In this document: one piece after another, positions 11,219-21,957 of the stretch | Layout of the letters: every line of letters begins with the position of its first letter | How positions within the stretch are numbered: the first letter of the stretch is position 1 | DNA from: Ashinkailepas kermadecensis | Taxonomy: Eukaryota; Arthropoda; Thecostraca; Neolepadidae | Assembly (NCBI GenBank): GCA_034440615.1 | Contig: JAOTOM010003943.1 | Location: 62,001-126,000 of the forward strand | Length of the DNA: 64,000 nucleotides | Direction of reading: 5' to 3' | Made by a program: the position numbers and the translations under genes | The notes under the pieces: generated by a model | Databases searched by the model: none | Seen by the model: the letters and a program-made list of their open reading frames with translations, nothing else | What the model was told of the DNA's origin: nothing

Positions 11219-11311
11219 ACCATGTACCGCACCATGTACCGCACCACATACCGCACCATGTACTGCACCATGTACCGCACAATGTACTGCACCATGTACC
11301 GCACCATGTTA
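11219..11311. repeat. 12-bp tandem repeat
   Basis: About eight units of ATGTACCGCACC and variants (ATGTACTGCACC). The apparent His-Val-Pro-rich frame is a by-product. Confidence 0.85.
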
Positions 11312-11584
11312 CATCCACCACCACCCTACCTATTCCCCCTCTTAGATACGCTATAGAACGGCGAAATGGGAAGTGCGAGTAAGGATTAACGCAAGGAAAA
11401 ATGAACGAAGAGCGTGGGGACAACACTGTTATCCCCGCGTCAAAAGTACGGATAACTATACCTGTCAGTTAGCCATCTCTACACATTGCTTACTCCACAC
11501 ACAACAGCAACACTACATGACTGACTATAATGTGATATCAGTTGTAAGCGTTGTATACTCCCACGCCAGTCAACAGCACACATA

Positions 11585-13408
11585 TCATGCAACCATTGGC
11601 AACATTGAAACATCTCGGTTGGACCGGGAGCCGACGTAGACGTATTTCGTCTTCACGTGCTCGCTCGAGGGCGAGCGTGCGTCCTCCAGCCTTACACAGC
11701 ACGTGATGCCGCACCTTCCGCGGCGTCCGCAACTGCCGAACGGGATCTGAGGCTGCTTGTTGCGGCCGTACGTGATCACCAACGCCTGCAAGCGAACAAT
11801 GGGCGGGAGAGTTAGCTGATAACTTGGTGTGGCTCAAATTGTTCTGTTGAGTTAAGTTCTGTTAAGCGCATGCTACTCATGCTACTTAACGACATATGTA
11901 AGAGAGTTAGTTTTTGAGCGTCTTGATCCCATAAATTCAGCCCCCTACTCCCTCCGTTCCTGGCACGACAAGTCTCAGGCACCTAGACTGGCGTTCGCCT
12001 GTCTGATGCCGAAGTAAGCAGCCACCGCTCCAACGGGGCCGTTCAATGGACCTTGCACCTCCCCCCGCCCTCTCCGGCGCCGGGCGCCAGAGATGTGGCC
12101 TCAATACTGTGCAACCGGTACCAAACCCAGTTCACATAAAGTTATACGTTTGGCTGTCCCGTAACCGTAATTGGCATAATCCCGCAAGCCTTCCAATTGT
12201 AAAATTGTACCGTAATTGTAACTGTAAAGAGTGTACCGTAAATATCATATAGTACCCATCACTAAATGCAAGCCCACTTCCGACGAAGCTTCTAGAACAT
12301 GGATGTGACGTAATTGGGCGGTTCTGGCTCCTGGACCAATCAGTGGCCGGGGGTATTCAGCCGTGAGAGGCCACCCCAGGCGGACCGAGAGTCAGGCTTG
12401 AATTCTCACGGCGAGCGCACCGCTGCTGCGCGCGCGCTTCCCAACTAAATTCGGCTTCTAAATTCATAGGAAAGGCAGTATCACGGCTTACCTTCAGAGG
12501 AAAGTTCTGTACGGTGTCTGTTGGTCTCGTGTAATCGTGCGAGTGCTGCAGGCAATACAGGGCAGCTAAAAGAACTGGTGATTTCGTGACCGGGGTTATC
12601 GAGACGACGAGATTGCTAGACTTTCGCGTGCCAATATAGGACTTTCCTACACATAAAATTAAGTTCAATGAAGTGCATCACACGAAAATGATGCGCGATG
12701 GAGAATGTGGTCTGATGTGGCTTCGTCTGATAAGATACCTACAGGTGAGTTCGAATATAAACATCTATGCGATGGGAATATCCTTGAAGTTCGAAAAAAA
12801 CCATTATTTTTTCCGTCAAGAGCTCTAACGGGATTTGCAGTGTCTATCACTGTGGATTCCCTTCATACAATGCACTGAGTACCGACGATGAAAGTACAGC
12901 ATTTAAGCACCACAATATGTCTCAGTATTACACATGTGATTACCCGGAACCAGTCCACGTTTGTACGCACAGTGTAATGCACGTACGCATTGCATTACTA
13001 CAGGGAGTGATTTGGCTCAACTTATATCTGGTCACCCCAATGTCTATCTGGATTCGGTATGCGTGTGCATGCCACACAGCAACACACATGGTCGAACACA
13101 TATATTTGGCACGGCTTCACAGAAGCAGATTGGTATCAGCAGGTGTGGATTTGGATCATGTGCGGCACCCAGCTTTGGAAAGAAAATGAATAGGCAGCCT
13201 GGAAATGCAAATATTATAAGCATCAACCCAATAAAATAACATCAAATTAGCTCGTAAAACAGCCAGGGAAAAGAGTAGCATGATGTGATCATTTATCGAC
13301 CGTTCAGGTACCAACTGAATGGTAGCAAATCTTCAGCAGAAGAGCCATCAGTCAGCGACTCACCAGCAGCAGGAGAAGAGCCAGCTGAACCCCGGCTGAC
13401 AGCGACAT
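11585..13408 (-). CDS. Cysteine-rich secreted peptide gene, divergent copy A
   Basis: Exon 1 (13,364-13,408) encodes MSLSAGVQLALLLLL and ends at a GTGAGT donor. Exon 2 (11,585-11,785) starts after a CAG acceptor, phase 0, and continues the hydrophobic region (ALVIT), then PFGSCGRRGRCGITCC, matching the family core. After CC it departs: in the open frame it runs 34 further codons without cysteine to a stop, whereas a -1 or +2 shift would recover a GCMIC segment resembling the family GCVDC. The region before PFGSC is four codons shorter than in copy C. The intron is about 1.58 kb, with about 770 bp extra relative to the other copies. It is either a pseudogene by frameshift or a paralogue with a new C-terminus. 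Confidence 0.5.
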
Positions 13409-13461
13409 GTTGGTGAGGTGTAGTGTCGAGTCGTCCTCAGTGTCAGTGTAGTAGTGTAGTT

Positions 13462-13481
13462 CTCGGTGTTACGACACCGAG
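13462..13481 (-). promoter_or_regulatory. Leader hairpin of copy A
   Basis: Perfect inverted repeat CTCGGTGT-TACG-ACACCGAG about 55 nt upstream of the start codon in the predicted 5' leader. Equivalents lie at 27,325, 47,354 and 61,798. In copy C a substitution turns one pair into G-U on the sense strand, still pairing as RNA. Confidence 0.4.
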
Positions 13482-13499
13482 TAGCAGGCCAATGTTCCT

Positions 13500-14205
13500 C
13501 GATGACCCGCTGCTGCGTCTCGGGCGGTCCTTTGTTGTCTTGACCGTCCGTTGCTGTGTTTCGACTGCTCTACGCTGTGTCTCGATGATCCACTGCTCTG
13601 TCTCGTTAATCCGCTGCTGTGTCTCGGTGATCCACTGCCGTGTCCGGTGATCCGCTGCTGTGTCTCGGTGATCCACTGCTGTGTCTCGGTGATCCACTGC
13701 CAAGTCTCGGTGATCCACTGCCGTGTCTCGGTGATCCGCTGCTGTGTCTCGGTGATCCACTGTTGTGTCTTAGTGAACCGCTGCTGTGTCTTAGTGATCC
13801 ACTGCTCTGTCTCGTTAATCCGCTGCTGTCTTGTGATCCACTGCTGTGTCTCGGTGATCCACTGCTGTGTCTTAGTGATCCACTGCTGTGTCTCGTTAAT
13901 CCGCTGCTGTCTTGTGATCCACTGCTGTGTCTTAGTGATCCACTGCTGTGTCTCGTTAATCCGCTGCTGTCGTGTGATCCACTGCTGTGTCTTAGTGATC
14001 CACTGCTGTGTCTTAGTGATCCACTGTCGTCTTAGTGATCCACTGCTGTGTCTTAGTGATCCACTGCTGTGTCTCGTTAATCCGCTGCTGTCTTGTGATC
14101 CACTGCTGTGTCTTAGTGATCCACTGCTGTGTCTCGGTGATCCACTGCTGTGTCTTAGTGATCCACTGTCGTCTTAGTGATCCACTGCTGTGTCTCAACG
14201 GTTCG
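13500..14205 (-). repeat. 21-bp minisatellite in the leader of copy A
   Basis: About 33 units of 21 bp (GATCCACTGCTGTGTCTTAGT on the + strand) with a few shortened units. On the sense strand they read as repeats containing GACACAGCAG, which also occur as a handful of loose units in the leaders of copies B, C and D. The array therefore grew out of leader sequence and lengthens the predicted 5' leader from about 300 to about 850 nt. The unit is a multiple of three, so long frames (TQQWITKTQQW) are open by default. Confidence 0.85.
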
Positions 14206-14279
14206 CTGTCGGGTCTCACCAGTCCGCTGACCTCTGAGATCTGCAAACACCGAAGTGGTGAGGCATGCTGCTTGCCGCC

Positions 14280-14290
14280 GCTATTTACCC
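14280..14290 (-). promoter_or_regulatory. Degenerate TATA-like box of copy A
   Basis: On the minus strand GGGTAAATAGCGG stands where copies B, C and D have CAAATAAATAGCGG, in the same flanks (GGCTG...TGTTGC upstream, GGCGGCAAGCAG downstream). The A-rich core is shortened here. Confidence 0.35.
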
Positions 14291-14639
14291 GCAACAGCCG
14301 GAGGAGACCAGCCGGCGGGATTAGGCGGAGTCATGGCAACCGCAGACGACCAGTCAAACCACGCCACACGTGGTGCGGCGAGCGCGAGCTCAGCCACACC
14401 GGCACACCGCGAACGTGTGGCGACGATGCACCAACTGGCTCTCTTTTGGGCGCGTTTTATACATATTCTAGGACACGTGAAAATTAGCTACTGCGTTGAC
14501 AAGCCAATTCGGCACCCATTGATATCTCGGTAACTGCTGGACTAATTGTTCCCATATGGTACTGTGCAACTGGAGCATAGCCAGCTAAGTATCTGAGCAT
14601 GGCTGGAGAGGTAGGGTGGGTCGTGGGTCTGTATCCCCC

Positions 14640-14960
14640 TAGTTTAATACCCCGCTAATGTGTATTTGTCATTATCCCTATTCGATCTGAAAATATGTCT
14701 GGAAAATATGGACTTGAAGCCCCTGGCTTCGTGAGAGATATCCAGCCCGATCTCAGCTATTATTAATTCATACTCCCCTCGTTGTGAGTATCCGTGTGCT
14801 CTTAATTTAAGTAATACAGGCGGTGCGAAGATGAGATCAGGCCCAACACTTCGCATTCTTTGGAGGACCAACTGTTTTTGTGAAACCAACTAAAACTTTG
14901 TGGTCATACTTGGTACTCGAACCAGGACCAGGCGCTTGCTCCAGCAGTCATTTATGCCAA
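14640..14960 (-). mobile_element. Possible tRNA-derived SINE
   Basis: On the minus strand a head with GCATAAATGACTGCTGGAGC, then CAAGCGCCTGGTCCT and the pol III B-box-like GGTTCGAGTACC, precedes a roughly 250-bp body without further motif. The A box is poor, and no target-site duplication or tail could be made out. It could instead be a tRNA relic. Confidence 0.3.
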
Positions 14961-15274
14961 TTTTTCACGGCGCTGTCAAGGCGCAGTCCAAATGGTGATA
15001 CATTCAAAGTCGTTTGACTGGCTGCCCTCATTTGCAGCGGAAGCTGACATCAAAACAACGATGTCTCAAACCCCGCCATCGTCAAATCCCAGACATTCGC
15101 TGATTGTTTACGTACCCAACTCTCGCAAGGTAAGCTTTGGGTCGACCGCAGCCAGAGGGACAACTAGCACTACCAGTGGCAGCTTTTATAGCTGCTACTA
15201 CGGGAGCTGTGCGGTCTACTAATTAAATGCTTGCCTGTGGGCTATGATAGGGAAAATATTTTTTGGAAAACTCG

Positions 15275-16040
15275 CCATATTGGGTAAGAATATACATATT
15301 TGGCTATCTTACAGTGGTGCAAACATCGGAGTGCAATCCAAATTAGATGCGAACCCAAGCACCACGGAATGGAATATTGGTATGCATTTGTTAACACAAG
15401 CACATTATTTTCTCAGAAGTTAAGACTAGAGTAAAACAAACTTATCCTGCCATGTACTTGTACAGCTAATTGGCTCTCTTATAGAGACAATATCTTTGGG
15501 ATGTGATCAAAACTAGGATCGCACTTGTCACGTGGGCAGTGGCGAATCCAGGCGCCTAGCTGTGAGCTGGTTTGGGGAAGGGATCCAATACAAACACTCC
15601 GATTTTGACCAAGGAAACACCTTTCACGTTTGAAAAGCTAACATTTGTGGGATCCGCTTAAGACGATATTTGTCCACTAAATTGTTTCATTGTTCAAGAA
15701 AATGCCACTTTAGTGCGAACGTTCAGACAAAATCGGCCTTTTGAAAGGGTCATGGTTCCCGTGCCCAATCTCCACCTCTCCACTTAGTTGACTAGCGATT
15801 GAGCTTGGGTATTGCAATGCCGAAGCTTACCATCATGATCTTGTCCTGCTTGCTGATACGAACCCGCCATTTGCTCGAAAGTTAGGGGGACATGCTTAAA
15901 ATATCGTCATATCGGGCAATGATATAGCCGCTTGGCTATCTTACAGTACAAAAAAAACTTCAGAGATGAATAAAATTAGACGCGGACATAACCCACAACA
16001 AAATAAAAACTTATCCTGGTGTTGCATATTTGTCGACACA
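15275..16040. repeat. Diverged direct repeat pair
   Basis: The stretch around CCATATTGGGTAAGAATATA...TTGGCTATCTTACAGT at 15,275-15,460 recurs in diverged form at about 15,905-16,040, followed in both by an AACTTATCCTG segment. The intervening sequence has no recognisable feature. Confidence 0.45.
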
Positions 16041-16049
16041 ATCCGAATG

Positions 16050-17030
16050 GTCTCGAAAGTCAGAAGCCGTGGGAGAAACGTTTCGAAAATGGTTGGGAGA
16101 TGGGGAACTGTTATTTATTTGTTTATGCCATTATTTCGATGCGCATGTGTCATTTGCATACCACATTTTCGTTTCACATGCACGTCATTTAGCATGAATT
16201 TAAACACCCTTGACACCACTTGGCAACCACTGGGCCACCATATGCTTTGATTCCCATCTTTGGATCCCTGGTAATACGCTTTTTTACGAATGCAACACTA
16301 CAATCATACCCAATATGAATGATCCGTTTCACATATTTCTAGACATAGCGCATCCAGAGTTCATCGGGTAGGCCAGTTTAATCGTCCTGAGATTCGGTTG
16401 GCTCCTTTCAAAAGAAATGAATTTGCAGATGCACATTTTATTAAAACTTAGTACAATTTACCTTAGTGATCGAAAGCCAAGGTCGGGTCAAGTATAGCCC
16501 AACCTGCTAGAGTCAACCATCACCACCCAATGACGTATAAGAAGAAACAAAAATGCAAAAAACTGACTATGAAAGCACACTCAGACTCAATGAGGTAAAA
16601 TGAGTTGAATAATGAGGCGAATTTTAATTGTTCTCACACAATCACAAACCAAAGAAGAAAAAAATAGCTGGAGTCACTGGTGTCACATGATATCAACTCA
16701 GATCGGTTGCCTTGGCCTGCTTATTCGGCTAGGATTAGTGTTCCTGATGACTTCTGGATTTGTCACTGCGATAATTATCGAGCGTAATCATTGGAGCATC
16801 GCTGAAATAAAACGGGCAAATATTACTCGCTTGACGCTTCAACAGCCAGTTGCCTGCAGTAGCAAGCCTGCATATGGCACATCACGTTTGTTGGGGCCTA
16901 GTGGCGCCTCGCCACTACACACATGCGAAACTTTAATGATAATAACGGCAAAATGCTTTTGATCAAGTATTATCCTTCAGACATACCCGTGCTCATGTGG
17001 ATACGAATGACACCCTGCATACTCGGTGGT
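16050..17030. other. No recognisable feature
   Basis: A 116-codon frame at 16,612-16,962 (+) includes a hydrophobic run (LGLLIRLGLVFLMTSGFV), but has no splice or initiation context and no known domain. Nothing else stands out. Confidence 0.4.
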
Positions 17031-17039
17031 GCTCTTTGA

Positions 17040-17330
17040 AGGTGGTATCATCACAGCCGACGTCATTAGCGGACACAGAATGGCTGCTGAATATCTTGCC
17101 GCCACTGCTGACACCAGGCCCGAAGCCGAGGCTTCCAATATTTTTTCTTCATGGTGGGGGACATTTTGCTTCCGCTAATGACATCGCATGTCAGCTGCAG
17201 CAGCCAGTTGGCCTGGAGAAGCTTTCTCTGACGGCAGCGATAATGCTGCCCAAGCTGCCTGCGGCAGCCTTCGAAGAAAGTCTTCAACAGCTGACGGCGT
17301 GTGGGGCGGCTCCTGCTGTACCCAGTTCTG
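17040..17330 (-). pseudogene. Possible LTR-retrotransposon gag remnant
   Basis: A minus-strand frame reads FLRRLPQAAWAALSLPSE and then GQLAAAAD, a pattern reminiscent of capsid-region sequence in Gypsy-type gag proteins (xLRRLPxxxxAxLS...xxLAxxAD). The frame is broken by stops soon after. No long terminal repeats, protease or RT were found near it. Confidence 0.3.
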
Positions 17331-17639
17331 AGTGCCACGTCAGTCAAAGTGCCACGAAACTGGGTATCTGAGCCTTGACAATATCCATGCACACCTGCGT
17401 GGTGTTCGACACTGAAAGGCTTGCCACCAGCTGGTCCAACTTAGTGCTGTCTTCTTGGATTCCAGCCACCCGAAATGCACAGTCCGTCCGCGTCGGCTAA
17501 AGGTCTGTCTTCTCCGAAAAAGGAGAGTACTGTGGTAGCCTGAACGCGGCTAACTGCTGGCTTGCAGATGCATGAGTCAAGGGCAGATACAGGGGAGATT
17601 TGGGGAATGTGCCTCCTCCCATGGAAGGTTGCTGTGCAT

Positions 17640-18120
17640 CTGGCCGGAAAAACGCGCCCACCCGGGAAGGTTCGAGTGAAATCCCTGTACTTTTTTTAAA
17701 TTAAAAAGCTCCCATCCGAGAGAAAAAGGCGCTTCTGCAGTATGCTCGAATGGACCCCCGTTGAATTTTTCGGCCAGAGGCTACCCTCAGAAGGAAAGGA
17801 CACCCCTACAGGAAGGAGCGGGCTCAGAAATTGTCATGAGTGGATCTTGGTCTCTGGCCTCCAGCTGAACAAAAATTGAGCAGTGGGGTGCACTCGGGCC
17901 TTTACCTTCACGGGTGTGCCTCCGGCTGAAAAAAAATCAAGGGATTTCACCGAAGTATACTCAATGGCACCCTTTTCCTTCCAAGAAGGGCCTCTGGCTG
18001 AATAATTCAAGGGGGATGCACTCGAGTACACTGATAGGGTGCCTTTTCCTCTGAGAGGGTCGCCTCCGGCTGAAAAATTCGATGGGGAGCACCCAAGCTA
18101 TCCCCGAGTGGAGCATTTTC
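17640..18120. repeat. Degenerate 65-80-bp tandem repeat
   Basis: Five or six imperfect units marked by CCTCCGGCTGAAAAA followed by a TGCACTCGAGTAC-like stretch and a CCTTTTCCTT run. It may be an old repeat array or the 5' region of a transposable element. Confidence 0.6.
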
Positions 18121-18303
18121 CCAACCGAAGGGGCACCAATTTCCTTTGGGGCGCATTCCTTCAGTGTTACCCCTGTATCCGCCCCTCCCTCTAAGTACTT
18201 TCGCAGTAGCGCCCCTCCGAAAAAATGGCGACCCTTCAGACATGTGCCCCCATGACAATTCCTGAATCCGCCCCTAGCAGGAGTCTCCGGCGCTGACAGG
18301 GCC

Positions 18304-21300
18304 CCGCGCCCCGCGCCGCTGGTCGGTCGCGGTGCTGCGGTGCTCAGCCTGCCTGTGTCTCTCCCGCTCTGGTGCCTTTTATCCGCGTGAAAGTTGAGTG
18401 ATTGGTGTGCAAGTGAATCTTGTTGTTTATATTTTATCTTTGATTGCCTGCTGCCGCTTGTAGGGTGCTCTCTGCTCCTCTGCCGGCTTCTGGTATCCAG
18501 CCTCCGGTTTCCGGCCTTCTGTCTTGGCCCCCTGCGCTGGATTGTGCTCATTCGCCAGCAGCCGGAACCACCCATCACCATGCAAGTGCTCCAACAAATT
18601 ATTCATCGAGACCTCATTAGGCTAGTCACTCTGCTTGTTGTTTTCAAGATATTTATCTTGGCTGCATCTCCCGCTCTCAAGCCGTATCAGCACACATCGC
18701 CTCTGACACCCTTCAATCAGCGTGACCTTGGAATCCCAGCACCACGTGCGGGCCAAGCATCTGTGCCCCGTCCCGGCGATCGTGAGCCGGTCCAGCCAGC
18801 TGACGCACGGTCCCAGCACACGAGACGGAAGAGGGGCACACGTAGTAGCCGTGGGTCGAGGCGCCGTGGCAGCAGAGGCGGCGTCGGGTGGGGAAGACAG
18901 CCGACAAACACCAACATTTTGGTGGGATTTCTAAACATTCAATCTATCAAACCAGCCGCAAAACGTCTCTCTCTTCAACATGAACTGGATCATTTCAATT
19001 TCGATATTTTCGGCCTTAGTGAAACTTTCTTGAAGAAATCTATCAAGTCCCGACTGGTCCTGCTGCCTGGCTACACCCTGTACCGCACCGACCGACCCGA
19101 CAGCAGCGGCTACGGTGGGGTGGCGCTGGTTGCCAGGGACGGCTTTGACGTCACCACCATACAGCTTTCTGCCGCGCCCCGGCCACCCGACAGTCAACTA
19201 GAGATGCACGGGGCACTCGTACGGCCTGACGGGAGGCGCCGTCTGGTGGTGGGGGTCGGGTACCGCCGGCCGCGACATGCCGTGGCTGCCCTGAATGCGG
19301 ACTTTTCAGATTTAGAATGCCAGTACCAGCAAATTTTGATGGACTACCCTGCTTCCCGAGTTCTCATTATGGGTGATCTCAACTGTGATTTTCTCAAAGA
19401 TAACAATGATAATGCAAAGAAACGTCTATGTGAATTTTTGTCGGATTTTGATCTCTCACAATATGTCACTGCTCCTACTTACCGTACCGGTTCGCTTCTT
19501 GATGTTCTGATGTGCAATGATGACGATCTGGTCCGATGCTGCGGTGTGAAACATTGTCATTTTAGCCCTCACAAATTTGTACGTGCTTATTTATCTGTGC
19601 CGAAGTGGCGGCAGGCCAAAGTTACTGTTCAGACCCGCTGTTTACGCCGCATTGATACCCAGTCATTTCATCACGATTTGGTGTCCATCGATTGGAGTGG
19701 GGTGTATTTGTCACCAACTGTTTCCGAAAAGTGGGACCAATTTTTAGGGAAATTTATGCCGGTACTCGACTCCCACGCCCCCTTGCGCTCGGTTAAAATC
19801 AGAAACCCCAGCGCCCCCAAGCTCTCTGATACTACAAAAGCCCTTATGGCCCGGCGCAGGGAAGCCCTGACAGAGGTGGGACATGGCTCAATCCGCTATA
19901 GCATCCTAAATAAAGCGGTGAAACGCGAGATTCTCCGTGATAATCGAGAGGAGTATAGCAGGAGAATAGAGGAGGGCGGCGCGCGGTCTGTATTTAAAAG
20001 CATAGACACCGCAGTTGGTCGAAACAATTTCGACAAACGCGTCATCCCTACCGCGTCCCCAGATGACCTCAACACTTACTTTGTGGGGGTAGGTCCCCGT
20101 GTAGCAGCGGAGGTGGCCGCGCAGGGTAGTTCCCCCAACCTACCATGCTTGCTACCCCGTGTGGGTGCCTGCGCGTTCAGCCCCTCCCCCCCTCTCACTG
20201 GCGGACTTTCAATTACTGGTCCTGGGGATGCGGTGCTCTGCCTCCGCAGGAGCAGACGGGATTTGCATGCGGATCGTGCGTCTGACCCTCGACGTGTTAG
20301 GAGATATATATCTTCACCTGGTCAATTCCTGTCTTGCGAACTGCGACTTCCCCCCCGCTTGGAAACATTCTCTCGTTTTTCCGGTATATAAATCAGGCGA
20401 TTCATCCTTGGCTTCCTCTTTCCGTCCAATTTCCATAGTTCCCACCATCGCTAAAATTGTAGAGCGTGCTGTACACCAGCAGCTCTACGGCTACCTGTCC
20501 TACAATCGCCTCCTCTCCCCTACCCAGCACGGCTTCCGTCCCAATCACTCTTGCGAAACCGCACTCCTGTCCCAATCCGACCGTATCCTTTCCGCCAACG
20601 ACCGTGGGGATGTATCTCTTCTGTGTCTCCTCGACCTCAGCAAGGCATTCGATGTGATAAACCATGAGAAGCTCCTCGCCAAATTAAGCATCCACGGCAT
20701 ATAAATATCCTGGTTTTCGGCCTACCTGAGTGATCACACCCAGAGCGTCAAAATTACTGATCGTTTAGGCAACACAAAAATATCTTCCCGGCTTCCCAAC
20801 AACGTCGGTGTGTTCCAGGGTAGTTGTTTGGGACCGCTCCTGTACAGCGTGTTCAGCAATGACCTCAGCCTCTTTGTCGAAGAGGCAGAGGTCACTCAAT
20901 TCGCAGACGACACGTCCTTACTCGTCAGCGGCAAAAAACGGGATCTAATATCCACTTCAACCACTGATACCCCACCCCTGATCGCCCGTCTCGAGCGCGT
21001 CCTGGAATGCCTTGATCAGTGGTTTCGCGCGAATGGTCTAAAAGTGAACGCTGCCAAGTCGCAACTTCTTCTTTTGGGCGGACCTCAAAATTTGCGCAAC
21101 ATCCCCGACTTTTCTGTAAAATTCCGTGATCAAAATCTCGTCCCCTGTTCTCAAGCCAAAAACCTCGGTGTCATTTTTGACCGCACGCTGTCCTGGACGC
21201 CCCATGTTACCCAGCTCACCGGCCGTTGTTTCGGCACCCTCATTGGTTTGTCACATGTGAGGCACAGCCTACCGTCCGAGATTCTCACTACCCTCGTTAC

Positions 21301-21950
21301 AGCCCTGGTCATCTCCTAGATCCGGTACTGTATTTCGGTTTATGGAAACTCCACCCAAGAAAACACCAACCGGGTACAAAAAATTATCAACTTCGCTGCT
21401 AAGATGATTTTCGGCCGCAAAAATTCGATCACGCCTCGGATCTGATAGAGGAACTGGGCTGGCTGAGGGCGGATGAGTTAGCCAGCTACCACACACTCAC
21501 CACGCTCCATAAGATCCGTAGGCAGGGAGTCCCTGAAGAGCTGGCAGATTTGTTTCGAACGGTGGGTGAGCTGAGGGAGAGAGAGGTACCGCGTCGAGGC
21601 GATGACATCCATGTCACTCGGTGGCGCACCGAGATGGGCAGGCGCAGATTTCGGGTCAGGGCTCCCTTACTGCACAATGCATTGCCTCCGGAGATCAGAG
21701 AGCTACCTGTGTCGAGGTTCGGCCGAGCTTTGAAGCGCCATATTGTTGGCGGCAGGGAATGATTTATGCTATATGACCCATGTGTGTATACGGTTTTGTT
21801 TTTAACATCTCATTTTTCATATAGGCATGTATGCTAGTTTCACCTTTTAGCCTTTTATACCTGCATGCAGTTTTTAACTCTTGACTTTGAGCCGTAATAA
21901 CCATGTCTTTATTGGATGGTTCAATAAACAGTCTGAGTCTGAGTCTGAGT
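18304..21950 (+). mobile_element. LINE of the L2/CR1 superfamily, decayed
   Basis: The element carries endonuclease and reverse transcriptase reading frames, a short 3' UTR, AATAAA (about 21,922) and a terminal array of GAGTCT hexamers, the kind of 3' tail used by L2/CR1-type LINEs. The sequence CAGGGCC flanks both ends (18,297-18,303 and 21,951-21,957) and may be a 7-bp target-site duplication. No separate gag-like ORF1 is seen, so it is probably 5' truncated. Its RT is clearly different from the other two LINEs in the window. Confidence 0.75.
18394..21762 (+). pseudogene. Broken endonuclease-RT ORF2 of the L2/CR1-type LINE
   Basis: The frame from 18,394 contains an APE-type endonuclease: FLNIQSIKPA, GLSETFL, YGGVALVARD, MGDLNCDF. 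The usual SDH motif near its end reads SPH, so a catalytic aspartate appears lost. Near 20,160-20,260 the reading shifts frame into the RT: FRPISIVPTIAKIVE, QHGFRPNHSCETA, LLDLSKAFDVINHEKL, a stop after SIHGI (20,702), FQGSCLGPLLYSVF, then the active-site QFADDTSLLV. Further stops follow at 21,317 and beyond, and the C-terminal RFRVRAPLLHNALPPEI segment is in another frame. Several inactivating changes make it a pseudogene. The first methionine is arbitrary. Confidence 0.85.
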
Positions 21951-21957
21951 CAGGGCC

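Noticed and set aside
12493..12668. Possible extra exon in the intron of copy A ending at AAG|GTAAGC on the minus strand
   Set aside because: The segment is absent from the introns of B, C and D, and no convincing acceptor or family similarity is present.
13443..14177. 200-codon frames in the 21-bp repeat
   Set aside because: A three-divisible unit keeps several frames open; it lies in the predicted untranslated leader of copy A.
15061..15129. Short frame ending at an AAG|GTAAGC donor
   Set aside because: A good donor, but no acceptor, homologue or second copy; chance is likely.
11440..17000. tRNA or rRNA genes
   Set aside because: Apart from a B-box-like motif near 14,910 no cloverleaf or rRNA segment could be recognised.
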